From the NCBI RefSeq assembly GCF_041381155.1, contig NC_091135.1, forward strand, positions 52,341,997 to 52,405,996: a stretch of DNA of 64,000 bases, given 5' to 3'. Shown here piece by piece: positions 13,971 through 24,846 of the stretch. Under the pieces are notes generated by a model. It saw only the letters and a list, made by a program, of their open reading frames with translations. It ran no database searches and had not been told where the DNA came from. Source of the DNA: Argopecten irradians (Eukaryota > Mollusca > Bivalvia > Pectinida > Pectinidae). The position numbers and the translations under genes were made by a program. Every line of letters begins with the position of its first letter. Within the stretch, counting starts at the first letter, position 1.

Positions 13971-14224
13971 TTAGGAAAAGGACCACTGCACCTTCTAAAC
14001 AACTTTATTAGAATAAACACAAAAAGTTCATTTTCATAACACAGGTCGTATTATGGTTCCCGACGCCGTCATAATTAGAACGCGTTTGTTGACTATTTCT
14101 GCGCCAGACGGCAAAACTTCAACTTGTTTGGTGTTGTAACCTCATCTTTGGACATATTAATATAATTGTTTTAAAGAAACTTTTATTTTTTGTTTTGGAA
14201 AGGTAGCCTAGTGGCCCTTTCATC
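13971..14224 (-). mobile_element. Diverged copy of the TTAA MITE found at 18206-18613, opposite orientation
   Basis: Bases about 14003-14115 match the reverse complement of about 18355-18475, including the shared core GCGCCAGACGGCAAAAC and CGTATTATG. The ends (GGACCACTGCACC at left, GGCTACCTTTCC when the right end is reverse-complemented) resemble the terminal inverted repeats of the better copy. The terminal TTAA is degraded. It is about 250 bp against 408 bp, so it is internally deleted. Confidence 0.6.
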
Positions 14225-15034
14225 AATATAATGAAGTTGATTATTTTTTACATTGAATGCGAAAGCATTTAAATTATCATTCTTCAAAAATGAATTGTCA
14301 TAAGAACTATGGCAGCTAACTGTGAACAGAACAATTTGTCAAGCTTTCCCATAAATAAATAATGCTGTGTGGTAGCTTTTAGGGAGCTAATAATTGTTTG
14401 GTCTTATACATAAATATGTGATCAACTAATCATCAAAAATAGTGCATGTTCCAGTTCGGTTTCTGAGGCACCCAGGCGTGCGATAATTCAATATGAAGTC
14501 TCGTGTAGCGTGATGATGTACACATGCATACATTAGACTAAGATAAGACAATTTCCATAATGGTTTGTGGTTGGTCAAAAACCAGTTTCTACTAACATTT
14601 TCCAGATAAAGTGCGACGATATCATACTACATACAATCATTAATTATGTACTGTAAAAGACAGTGACAGCGGGGCCGTGCACATCCGACACCTAGATCGA
14701 CACACATGTGTCTGTGAACGCAAATATGTAACTTAGGCTATGGATAAATAAACAAATCGTTACAAGTTAGGATTTTACGCACAAGTACAGTAGTATCGCA
14801 AATTGAAATTTATTTTGCATATTCAGATGTTTATCCCAAAACAGACAACTCATTTGGCTATAACTAGGATTTTGATTCGAGACTCGCGAGGTCTGCGTCT
14901 TCTCGTAAATCATTATCTTGCTCCCTTGTTACAGATTCTGTACCGCACAAGCACAAAGAAGAAATGATCAAAGACCACTAAAGGATCCGATCGCAAACTT
15001 CAATATATATACCGATATATTAGGAGATATATAG
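14225..15034. other. Non-coding intergenic or intronic sequence
   Basis: AT-rich and unremarkable; no exon, RNA gene or repeat was supported. Confidence 0.3.
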
Positions 15035-15067
15035 ACTTACCATTAATGTGGATTCAATGTTACTTAC

Positions 15068-15150
15068 CACAATCGAGTAAATAAAAGAGTGATTCGGGTG
15101 GTCACTGTCGGTACAATGGCTACTGCTCAGTCGACTGGTGCGCAAATTCG
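15068..15150 (-). other. Candidate first, untranslated exon of the minus-strand gene
   Basis: On the minus strand a GC-richer segment without any ATG leads to the donor GATTGTG|GTAAGTAAC (exon end 15068). A second perfect GTAAGT donor follows 27 bases on, at 15040-15035, so alternative donor use is possible. The upstream boundary is a guess from the promoter-like elements beyond it. The next exon would be 12649-12685. Confidence 0.35.
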
Positions 15151-15260
15151 CACTTCAGAACAAGCTGCTCTCTGATTGGACAATTATTGGAGAGACATCT
15201 AGTGGTGGTTCTTCGAGTGAATGGAACAACATTGGAATTTCACGCTCTGCTTGGCGCGTT
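15151..15260 (-). promoter_or_regulatory. Candidate promoter with two CCAAT boxes
   Basis: Two ATTGG motifs (15175-15179 and 15187-15191) read CCAAT on the minus strand, just upstream of the candidate first exon. The surrounding 200 bases have more CpG and G+C than the flanking DNA. No clear TATA box is seen. Inference from position and composition only. Confidence 0.35.
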
Positions 15261-15781
15261 ATCAGTGGATAGTTTGGTTGTAACATTAGATAGTCTTTAG
15301 TTGAGGTAGATAGTGTCTAGGCCTAACTACAGAAGTTTAGACAAAACTTTTGAAACGATTAAAAAATACATAAACCAAATCTTTATCTACAATCTAAAAG
15401 TAATTTGTGTTTTCTATGTACCTGAAGATGGCCAAGAGGCCGAAAATTTGTGGAATCTTGAGATATTTATACTAGAACTATTTGATGTCTAAAAGTAATA
15501 AATCTATATGTTTCTGACATCAGCAAAACCTTTCAACTATTTTTTCTCTCTCCCACTTTAAGCCAGGCGCAAACACGTGTGTCTATGGAACGTTTCGCAT
15601 ACCGCATAATAAACGCGGCAGATTTTTCGGCATTAGCCTAAAGTTTCGCGCTCATTTGTGGTGCGATATTTAGAAGAAGAAGAAGAAGAAAAAAGATTTT
15701 GTACGCCCAGCGACTAACTGATTATAATAAGCTAAAATTATTATTATGTAATTAAGATATGACAATAAAACGCTGTGGTAT
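15261..15781. other. Non-coding, short GAA microsatellite
   Basis: Contains a short (GAA)n run at about 15672-15690. No gene seen. Confidence 0.4.
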
Positions 15782-16149
15782 TTAAAGACGCTCCACCTCC
15801 GACAGAGCATAAATGATATTCAATCATTATTTGAACAATAATTGGTGTTTTATCGTGTATATATATGTCTAATTAACACAAAAAAATAATGTAAAATGAT
15901 TAATTTTGCCTTTGTTGCATGCGCAATCAGTACTTCATTCCATATAGGATATAGTGCCACGGATTTTTTCGGGATGCAATTAATTATTTTCCATATTTTA
16001 AACTTGAAGTAAAATTAGAAGCTCAAACTTTTCAATGTTGGTAATGGTGTAAAGTACCTAACTTTTGTAACTGAAGAAAAATACTAAATCGTCTGCTCCT
16101 GTTTTTGATAGTCAAAAAATACCATATGTCGGCGGTGGAGCATCTTTAA
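15782..16149. mobile_element. TTAA-flanked MITE, family 1
   Basis: A 368-bp element is bounded by TTAA on both sides. The terminal inverted repeats are AGACGCTCCACCTCCGAC (left) and AGATGCTCCACCGCCGAC (right, reverse-complemented), 16 of 18 identical. There is no coding capacity. An inverted partial copy lies at about 41200-41420. TTAA target duplications with TTAAAG-type ends are typical of Kolobok/T2-like MITEs; piggyBac also uses TTAA, so the superfamily is an inference. Confidence 0.75.
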
Positions 16150-16434
16150 ATGTCAATGTTATACAATTACAGTATATATTTAGACTCAGACTAACAAAAA
16201 ATTCTTCTAAAACCAGATTTTATTAGAGAGTCTAAATCTTTCAAATACTTGTCCCACATTTGAAACATATCAAATCTTCGATATATGTACTTTAACTTTT
16301 TACAATTTATATGTCTTTATTTATTATTATCAATTAAGTCTCTGTTATTATTATTCCAGGGGTAGAATTTTAATTTTTCAAGCTACTATCCATTTTCGGC
16401 AAGTTGGATTTCCAGAAACATATATACAGCCAAA
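16150..16434. other. Non-coding, AT-rich
   Basis: Nothing recognisable between the MITE and the LINE fragment. Confidence 0.3.
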
Positions 16435-17036
16435 TCAGCAATTTGCTCGCCGATTTGAAAGAGATTTGTCTGAAGGAGTGTGGATTTGAGTGTCTGGTTC
16501 TGTGTTCGACGACAACTATATTGTGTATTATTTTGTAGAAAAGTATTAATCTTGTAACCGTCGTGTCTGTAATGTTGGCCAGTTGAGTTAATGTCGTGAT
16601 ATTTGTTGTGAACGTATCTTGCTGCTCTGCGTTGTGTTTTTTTTTCTATCTGTTGAATTAGGCGTGTGTTGGTGGGGATCCCATATGGAAGAGCAGTATT
16701 CCAGTTTGGGTCGAACTAGTGCTTTGTATGCGTGTGCCTTTATATGTGGTGAATGATTTTTTAAGTTACGCTTTAAAAACCCTAGTGATCTGTTGGCATT
16801 TGCGGTGATATTATTTATGTGCTCGTCCCATTTTAGTTTTTTTTGTAGTGTTAGTCCTAAATAGTTGCTTGAGTTTAATTGCTCGAGTGTGTGATTGTGG
16901 AGTGTGTAGTTGTGATGTATTTTGTTGCGTTTTGGTGTAACACTGATGATGTTGCACTTATCTGGGTGAAATTTCATTAGCCATTCTGTTTCCCATTGTG
17001 CTGCTGCGTCCAGATCTATTCTTATATGAGAGGTAA
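16435..17036 (-). pseudogene. LINE reverse transcriptase C-terminal fragment (Jockey/CR1-like), frameshifted
   Basis: The minus strand carries the classic end of a non-LTR reverse transcriptase. First comes WLMKFHPDKC, SNYLGLTL, W-D-E-H-I-N-N-I, and then ALVRPKLEYCSSIWDPH in one frame. Next is QIEKKTQRRAARYVHNKYHD in a second frame, beginning near 16660. Finally TRLILFYKIIHNIVVV appears in a third frame, near 16560. These three blocks occur in this order in CR1/Jockey-clade elements. The fragment therefore has at least two frameshifts and lacks the catalytic upstream region; in the first frame a TAA lies just beyond 17036. It is a dead, 5'-truncated LINE. The exact clade cannot be set from this part alone. 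Confidence 0.8.
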
Positions 17037-17848
17037 TATGGGTATAGGAAACATATTAATTCTAGGTCGTAGTTTTGGGGACAGGCAAAAGGCATAGTAG
17101 TCCTGAAGTATTTATGTTATTACCGATGTTATATTAACCAAGTGCGAAACTATACGTTCTGCGTAACATAATGGCACCGCCTTCATATTATAAAATCGGC
17201 ACATGGACGAACGGGAATGACTCAATGTCGGTGTTCCGTTTGTAACTTTAATATTCATTTTTTATAGACTTTGAGCAAGAAACATGTAATACCAATCATT
17301 TTCTTTTCTGACGGTACCGTAGAGGGACCGCTTGTTTATCAAGAGGTATTTTTTTTCTTGGATTTCTATTTTTTAAGAGTATTGTCTTTAAAACATATTT
17401 ACATTCACATTTATACACCATTTAGAAATAGTATACAATTTTTTGGGGTTCAATATGACTTGTGTCTAAAGATGTGATTTAGACCCCTATATGTAGAATA
17501 TGATTTTTACCGATTTTTTTATCTAGACCCCTAAAACACCTAAAATGGTCTTAGGGCAATCTGGTGGGTCCATAATTATATAATCTGTATATATCGGACC
17601 ATGTGGCCGAGTTGCCAATCTCTCTACATTTCATTTTGACAAATGACGGTTACTTCCCTTCCATTATTGCCAGATTTATGTTTCATGATGTAGTTTTCAA
17701 GAAATATTAACGACATATAGACCTATAGATGATCATTCACTTAAAATCAAGGACGAAGACTACGAGAGAACATAAAGAGCCTACGTCCTCGTCAAAATAT
17801 AATTTTGTGAAAAATTGAGAGGTTGTAAATTTAGTAGATGATGTTTGG
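17037..17848. other. Non-coding
   Basis: No gene seen. A box-A-like TGGCCGAGT near 17604 has no matching box B and is not called a tRNA. Confidence 0.3.
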
Positions 17849-19494
17849 CAGTGGCGTAGGAAGATGAAACGTAAAGGGGGGGGGGGGGCAAAGGTCCTCA
17901 ATATTCGTAACATCCCATCCCCCCCTCCGCTCTTTTTTTTACTATTTTTTTATATATCCTTACATATAATCCTTGTATACATCTATAGACAGTAGCGTCG
18001 CTAACCGGCAATTAATGAATACGCAAATTAGCGTGCGAGTTTGGGGGGTCCAGAGATTTTTTTTTTACGATTTATAATGGCTGAGATGAGAATTTTTTAC
18101 GATTTAGAATGGCTGAGATAGGAATTTTTTTACGTTTTAGAATGGCTAATGGATTTTTGTTGAATTAGCTAGCGCCGAAAGCGCGAGATTTTCCTGTTTC
18201 GGGGGTTAAAGGCCCATGACCTTTCCGGAGAAAAATATAAAGGTTTCTTAAAAAACATTAATAACATCAGAAAATGCATACCGATGAACTAAAATAAGAT
18301 TACAACACCAAACATATGCAAGATTTCCTGCGTAATATATGAAAACAGTGGAGAGTCGATTCGCCGTTTTGCCGTCTGGCGCAGTGATAGTCAACTACCG
18401 CGCGGTATTTAGGACGACGGCGGGAAACATAATACGACCCGCGTTATGAAAATAAACATTTTATTTATATTAATCAAATCGTTCAGAAGGTGATGATAAA
18501 TGTAGTATTAACGGTAAGTTAATAACTTTTAAGACTCTACAAAAATATCGATCTTGTTTTACATTCCCATTTTAAAAATTAAAAGCCGGTTCGGAAAGGT
18601 AGTGGGCCTTTAATGGGTCTCCCTCGGGAAAAAAAAATACGATTTAGAATAGCTGAGATGAGTTTTTATGATGCATTTTGTTGAATTTGCGAGCGCTGAT
18701 GTATTTGATGAATTTGTGAGCACCGAAGGCGTGATATTTTGTTGTTTTGGGGGTCCTGGGTTCTCCTCCGGGAAAATCTTACAATTAAGAATGGCTGAGA
18801 TAGATGTATTTTGATGAATTTGCGAGCACTGGATGCGTGAGATTTTGTTGTTTGGGGGTCCTGGGTTCTCCCCCTGGCAAAAAAATACGATTTAGAATGG
18901 CTGAAATTAGTTTTACGATGTATTTTGATGAATTTGCGAGCGCCGTAGGCGCGAGATCGTGTTGTTTTTGGGGGTCCGGGGGTCTCTCTCCCCATAAACA
19001 ATATTACGATTTGGAATGGCTGAGATAAGTTTTACAATGAATTTTGATGATTTTAAAGCGTTCTTAACACGGTATTTTTTTTCGATTTAAAGTTACCTGC
19101 ATTTAGAAATGATAATTGTGAGTGTCGTCATACCATTATGCAACCCAACTCGATCTGAACATACCGGATTCCCACCATCAGCACATTGCTGTGCAAGTCA
19201 AAATAATAATGAATTGATTGTCTTGCCGAGACATATAAACAAATTAATCTTTTAAGAAGCATTTTTTGAAATAGTGTAATCCCTTGATGGACATTTTAGT
19301 CTAGTTCGTGTGTATTGAATTTTCATTATTAAAGTTTTGAACAATACGTGCTTGAACGTTTTAGGAAACGCGCCGCGCAGCGGAAATTTTTTTAGAATAG
19401 GTACAAAAATGTGCAGGAGAAAATGGGGGGGGGGGGGGGCAAAAAGACATGTTTGCCCCCGTCCTGGGGGAACTGGGGGGGGGGGGGGGAGGAC
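17849..19494 (+). mobile_element. Repeat-rich GGCGTAGGAAG element, copy 1 (hosts a nested MITE)
   Basis: It starts GGCGTAGGAAGATGAAACG with a G-run. It then holds about five imperfect units of 105-135 bp, each with ACGATTTAGAATGGCTGAG, a short hairpin of the type GCGCCGNAGGCGC, and a G-rich GGGGTCCGGG stretch. It ends with another G-rich, C-rich region. An inverted homologous copy lies at 34831-36063, and there GTAGGAAG appears at both ends in inverted orientation. That suggests a TIR-bearing non-autonomous element, but no clean target duplication was found. This copy is interrupted by a 408-bp MITE at 18206-18613. The open frames through the units are repeat artefacts. Confidence 0.6.
18206..18613. 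mobile_element. TTAA-flanked MITE, family 2, nested insertion
   Basis: A 408-bp element has TTAA at both ends and inverted termini AGGCCCATGACCTTTCC / AGGCCCACTACCTTTCC (15 of 17 identical). It sits inside a repeat unit of the surrounding element. Removing it with one TTAA restores GGGGGTTAATGGGTCTCCC, in line with the intact neighbouring units, so the TTAA is a true target duplication and this insertion is younger than its host. The ends resemble T2/Kolobok MITEs (TTAAAGG start). Confidence 0.8.
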
Positions 19495-21329
19495 AGCTTT
19501 TTAAAAAAATACATTGTGTATGACTGTGACGTGAAGTGAGATTTAATAATTACAACAGTCTGAGGTGAAATGAAAACTCTAGTAGATATAAGTGTTAGCA
19601 TGGATTAGTTTTCCCGCCAAAATGTGTGCGAAATTACATGCGAAAGCCGATGCCGTCGTACACGATTGTCACAGGGCTTAGGGATTAATTCCAGTTTTCT
19701 GATTTTGGCCCACATATGACAGGAATCAGAGCAACTAGTAACAAAAGGTGAAATGAATGGACTAATCTAACAAACATTATCCTTTTGATTTTGTCAGGAA
19801 ATAGCTCAAAGCATTGAAGGAATTTTGAAGAGTATGTTATTGACAGAGTACAAAGCTGACATAATATCTTTCTATATATTTTACTTAATTATTTTCTAAT
19901 TTTTTGTTAACGATAATTGATCATCTTCACCTGGTACAGTTGTCTGTTATTCATAATTTAATACTACAAGTTAGTAGATGAAAGTGGATTAGAACCCCTT
20001 GCAAATCGTCACTCCAAGAGAAAATTGCAAATCTTTTTTCTTTCTCCATTAGTCAGGTTAGTGTCTGAAAACTCCGATTATAAGATATATTATATATATT
20101 ATCAAATAGTGTGCGAGTTGAACAGATTAGATATAGGCCTAATAGAATTTCGCCACGTTTCGGTCAGATATGTTTCAAAAATGTTAAATAGATTTTTTTA
20201 AATGATTATCAGGTCTAATTATGACTATTCTTACTATTTGTATATGTAGTAGATTGATTGGGTTCATTGTGTATATACACATACCGAGGTGTTAAATGTT
20301 TTTCTCTGTATTTTTAAAAATTTATTATCATTATTGTTGTTCCTGTCTTTTAACTAGGGCTGGATCAATATGTCAATATACCGGTACATATAGATTTTTA
20401 GCAGAGTATCGATTATCGATACATAAACATTCTATATATCACTGTATTGTTTTAACTACTAAACCCACCGATTTCATTTAAAAATGGGAAATTCCTGTCC
20501 AAACATATCTAAAACATCATTTCATAATTAAGATTATAAATTGACAGAGCTTTATTATCACAGACGATAAACCAAATCAAATGTTTTGTAGATTTTTGTT
20601 AGGTTTCACCAATAGTGTTTTTTATTGTTAAAATTTTCAAAATAATATGATTAACTGACTTTGAAAAAGAGGTCTACTGTAATGTCAATAGTATGGTGTG
20701 TTGTTTCAGTGTATTGTCAGTACGTAACGTATCATTTTAACCCGTCCAATACCCAGCCCTTTATTATTTTGCACTTTAATGCACTTATAAATAGTACTAA
20801 AATAGTTTCATGTACATGTACTCAACCAGCTGTTACATCACAATTAGTCTTTGTACAAATTATGCCATGTTAAATACTGTATTACATGTTTGTTATTCTA
20901 TTTATGTAATCTTCAAAATAGAGGAAATAAAGAGATCAATTGGAAATCCAATGCTAATATTTTATATGCCAGACTTAGGAACAATGGTAGTACTTTAAAT
21001 AATGACTTATTTTTATCAAATTTAGTTGATTATCGTCACTGTTAATGGGGATACAGGTGTGTATATACAAAATTTAAAATGTATCTCACTTCTTCTTCCA
21101 CAGTTATAACTATGTTCAAAAACGAATATGTTTATATTGGGTTTTAAACAATTTCATACCTTTCGATTTGCAATGATTAATGAATAAAAGTAACGAATTA
21201 TCAGATGAAAATACACTCATATGCTAGAGCACCCAGAAATACATTATTGATACAAACAGATTTTGAAAATCACAATTCAAATGTTTTTTCCCTCTCTACA
21301 TAGTACACAAGATACATATTGTAAAATTA
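19495..21329. other. Non-coding, AT-rich
   Basis: No supported gene. Small open frames at 20.3-21.0 kb have no coding signature. Confidence 0.35.
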
Positions 21330-21482
21330 TTATTCTCTGATGCTAACGGTAAAGAGAAACATATATTGTGAAAGCCTGGAGATAGGAGAACGAAAATGCC
21401 CCAGGGTGCATGACGTTTGAAATAGCTAAACGTAATAAAAAGTGAGCTGTTAAATCTTCTGCTGTCAGCATCGGAGAATATT
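21330..21482. repeat. Small inverted-repeat element
   Basis: The arms ATTCTCTGATGCTAAC (left) and ATTCTCCGATGCTGAC (right, reverse-complemented) enclose about 150 bp. It could be a small MITE. No target duplication was identified. Confidence 0.35.
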
Positions 21483-21519
21483 GTCATTAACAAAATAAAA
21501 CCTTTAAAAAAAAATGTAA

Positions 21520-24500
21520 ATGAAACTCCCCTTCCTCCACCTATCTGTATATCTTGTTGTACCCGTTTTCTACCTCCGCCTCTTCCTTCTCCATCTGTAT
21601 ATCTTGTTGTACCCGTTTTCTACCTCCGCCTCTTCCTCCTTCCTCCACCTATCTGTATATCTTGTTGTATCCGTTTTCTACCTCCGCCCTTCTCCATCTG
21701 TATATCTTGTTGTATCCGTTTTCTACCTCCGCCCTTCTCCATCTGTATATCTTGTTGTACCCGTTTTCTACCTCCGCCTCTTCCTCCTTCCTTCTCCATC
21801 TGTATATCTTGTTGTACCCGTTTTCTTCCTCCTTCCTTCTCCATCTGTATATCTTGTTGTATCCGTTTTCTACCTCCGCCTCTTCCCTCCTTCCTTCTCC
21901 ATCTGTATATCTTGTTGTACCCGTTTTCTACCTCCGCCTCCTTCCTTCTCCATCTGTATATCTTGTTGTACCCGTTTTCTACCTCCGCCCTTCTCCATCT
22001 GTATATCTTGTTGTATCCGTTTTCTACCTCCGCCCTTCTCCATCTGTATATCTTGTTGTATCCGTTTTCTACCTCCGCCTCTTCCTCCTTCCTTCTCCAT
22101 CTGTATATCTTGTTGTACCCGTTTTCTACCTCCGCCTCTTCCTCCTTCCTCCACCTATCTGTATATCTTGTTGTACCCGTTTTCTACCTCCGCCTCTTCC
22201 TCCTTCCTTCTCCATCTGTATATCTTGTTGTATCCGTTTTCTACCTCCGCCCTTCTCCATCTGTATATCTTGTTGTACCCGTTTTCTACCTCCACCTCTT
22301 CCTCCTTCCTTCTCCATCTGTATATCTTGTTGTACCCGTTTTCTACCTCCGCCCTTCTCCATCTGTATATCTTGTTGTACCCGTTTTCTACCTCCGCCCT
22401 TCTCCATCTGTATATCTTGTTGTATCCGTTTTCTACCTCCGCCTCTTCCTCCTTCCTTCTCCATCTGTATATCTTGTTGTACCCGTTTTCTACCTCCGCC
22501 TCTTCCTCCTTCCTTCTCCATCTGTATATCTTGTTGTATCCGTTTTCTACCTCCGCCCTTCTCCATCTGTATATCTTGTTGTATCCGTTTTCTACCTCCG
22601 CCCTTCTCCATCTGTATATCTTGTTGTATCCGTTTTCTACCTCCGCCCTTCTCCATCTGTATATCTTGTTGTACCCGTTTTCTACCTCCGCCCTTCTCCA
22701 TCTGTATATCTTGTTGTATCCGTTTTCTACCTCCGCCTCTTCCTCCTTCCTTCTCCATCTGTATATCTTGTTGTACCCGTTTTCTACCTCCGCCTCCTTC
22801 CTTCTCCATCTGTATATCTTGTTGTACCCGTTTTCTACCTCCGCCTCTTCCTCCTTCCTTCTCCATCTGTATATCTTGTTGTACCCGTTTTCTACCTCCA
22901 CCTCTTCCTCCTTCCTTCTCCATCTGTATATCTTGTTGTACCCGTTTTCTACCTCCGCCCTTCTCCATCTGTATATCTTGTTGTACCCGTTTTCTACCTC
23001 CGCCCTTCTCCATCTGTATATCTTGTTGTATCCGTTTTCTACCTCCGCCTCTTCCTCCTTCCTTCTCCATCTGTATATCTTGTTGTACCCGTTTTCTACC
23101 TCCGCCTCTTCCTCCTTCCTTCTCCATCTGTATATCTTGTTGTATCCGTTTTCTACCTCCGCCCTTCTCCATCTGTATATCTTGTTGTATCCGTTTTCTA
23201 CCTCCGCCCTTCTCCATCTGTATATCTTGTTGTATCCGTTTTCTACCTCCGCCCTTCTCCATCTGTATATCTTGTTGTATCCGTTTTCTACCTCCGCCCT
23301 TCTCCATCTGTATATCTTGTTGTATCCGTTTTCTACCTCCGCCCTTCTCCATCTGTATATCTTGTTGTATCCGTTTTCTACCTCCGCCTCTTCCTCCTTC
23401 CTTCTCCATCTGTATATCTTGTTGTACCCGTTTTCTACCTCCGCCCTTCTCCATCTGTATATCTTGTTGTATCCGTTTTCTACCTCCGCCTCTTCCTCCT
23501 TCCTTCTCCATCTGTATATCTTGTTGTATCCGTTTTCTACCTCCGCCCTTCTCCATCTGTATATCTTGTTGTATCCGTTTTCTACCTCCGCCCTTCTCCA
23601 TCTGTATATCTTGTTGTACCCGTTTTCTACCTCCACCTCTTCCTCCTTCCTTCTCCATCTGTATATCTTGTTGTACCCGTTTTCTACCTCCGCCTCTTCC
23701 TCCTTCCTTCTCCATCTGTATATCTTGTTGTATCCGTTTTCTACCTCCGCCCTTCTCCATCTGTATATCTTGTTGTACCCGTTTTCTACCTCCACCTCTT
23801 CCTCCTTCCTTCTCCATCTGTATATCTTGTTGTACCCGTTTTCTACCTCCGCCCTTCTCCATCTGTATATCTTGTTGTATCCGTTTTCTACCTCCGCCTC
23901 TTCCTCCTTCCTTCTCCATCTGTATATCTTGTTGTATCCGTTTTCTACCTCCGCCTCTTCCTCCTTCCTTCTCCATCTGTATATCTTGTTGTACCCGTTT
24001 TCTACCTCCGCCTCTTCCTTCTCCATCTGTATATCTTGTTGTATCCGTTTTCTACCTCCGCCTCTTCCTCCTTCCTTCTCCATCTGTATATCTTGTTGTA
24101 CCCGTTTTCTACCTCCGCCTCTTCCTCCTTCCTTCTCCATCTGTATATCTTGTTGTACCCGTTTTCTACCTCCGCCTCCTTCCTTCTCCATCTGTATATC
24201 TTGTTGTATCCGTTTTCTACCTCCGCCTCTTCCTCCTTCCTTCTCCATCTGTATATCTTGTTGTACCCGTTTTCTACCTCCGCCTCTTCCTTCTTCCTTC
24301 TCCATCTGTATATCTTGTTGTACCCGTTTTCTACCTCCGCCTCTTCCTTCTTCCTTCTCCATCTGTATATCTTGTTGTATCCGTTTTCTACCTCCGCCTC
24401 TTCCTTCTTCCTTCTCCATCTGTATATCTTGTTGTACCCGTTTTCTACCTCCGCCTCTTCCTCCTTCCTTCTCCCTCTGTATATCATGTTGTACCCGTTT

Positions 24501-24536
24501 TCTACCTCCGCCTCTTCCTCCTTCCTTCTCCATCTT
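21520..24536. repeat. 3-kb minisatellite, 45/51/57-bp units
   Basis: About 60 tandem copies of a unit based on CTTCTCCATCTGTATATC, TTGTTGTAYCCG and TTTTCTACCTCCGCC. The short unit is 45 bp; longer ones add a 6- or 12-bp pyrimidine insert (51 or 57 bp). A C/T variant (GTACCCG or GTATCCG) and a rarer CCACC variant mark the units. Nearly all lengths are multiples of three and the unit has no stop codon in several frames, so frames of 600 to over 1000 codons run through it on both strands. These are artefacts of the repeat unless expression is shown. Pyrimidine-rich plus strand, purine-rich minus strand. Confidence 0.95.
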
Positions 24537-24846
24537 TCTCTCCCTCTTCAAATTGTCCTATGTAAATTTATTGTCTTCTTGTTTGCATATGTTATTATAT
24601 TTATTAAAGTGTACAGGGAGAGGGTTAATATAAGTTGGTCATCTTGTACAAGCCTGATCCCATTGTATATATTTGGTACTAATAAAATACCGGGGTATGT
24701 TTAAATACTACAAAGAAAATGCAATTAAATTACAAGTTGATTTTATTCACTCATGTACAAAGCTTTTTCGTACAATTTAGTCTTTTCAAGTCCATACATT
24801 TTAGAACACCAATTTCACTATAGTGTTACATATAACTTGTTTTTAT
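24537..24846. terminator. Convergent 3' region with polyadenylation signals
   Basis: On the minus strand AATAAA overlaps the MRPL36 stop (24842-24847) and another lies at about 24740-24745, either of which could end the MRPL36 transcript. A plus-strand AATAAA lies near 24680. No coding frame is supported. Confidence 0.4.

Noticed and set aside
17600-17665. TGGCCGAGT resembling a tRNA box A
   Set aside because: No box B at a proper distance.
18666-19028. Overlapping frames on both strands
   Set aside because: They follow the repeated units of the GGCGTAGGAAG element.
21520-24633. Very long open frames (600-1037 codons) on both strands
   Set aside because: They run through a minisatellite whose unit length is a multiple of three and lacks stops; frames on opposite strands cannot all be genes and none shows gene-like sequence outside the array.
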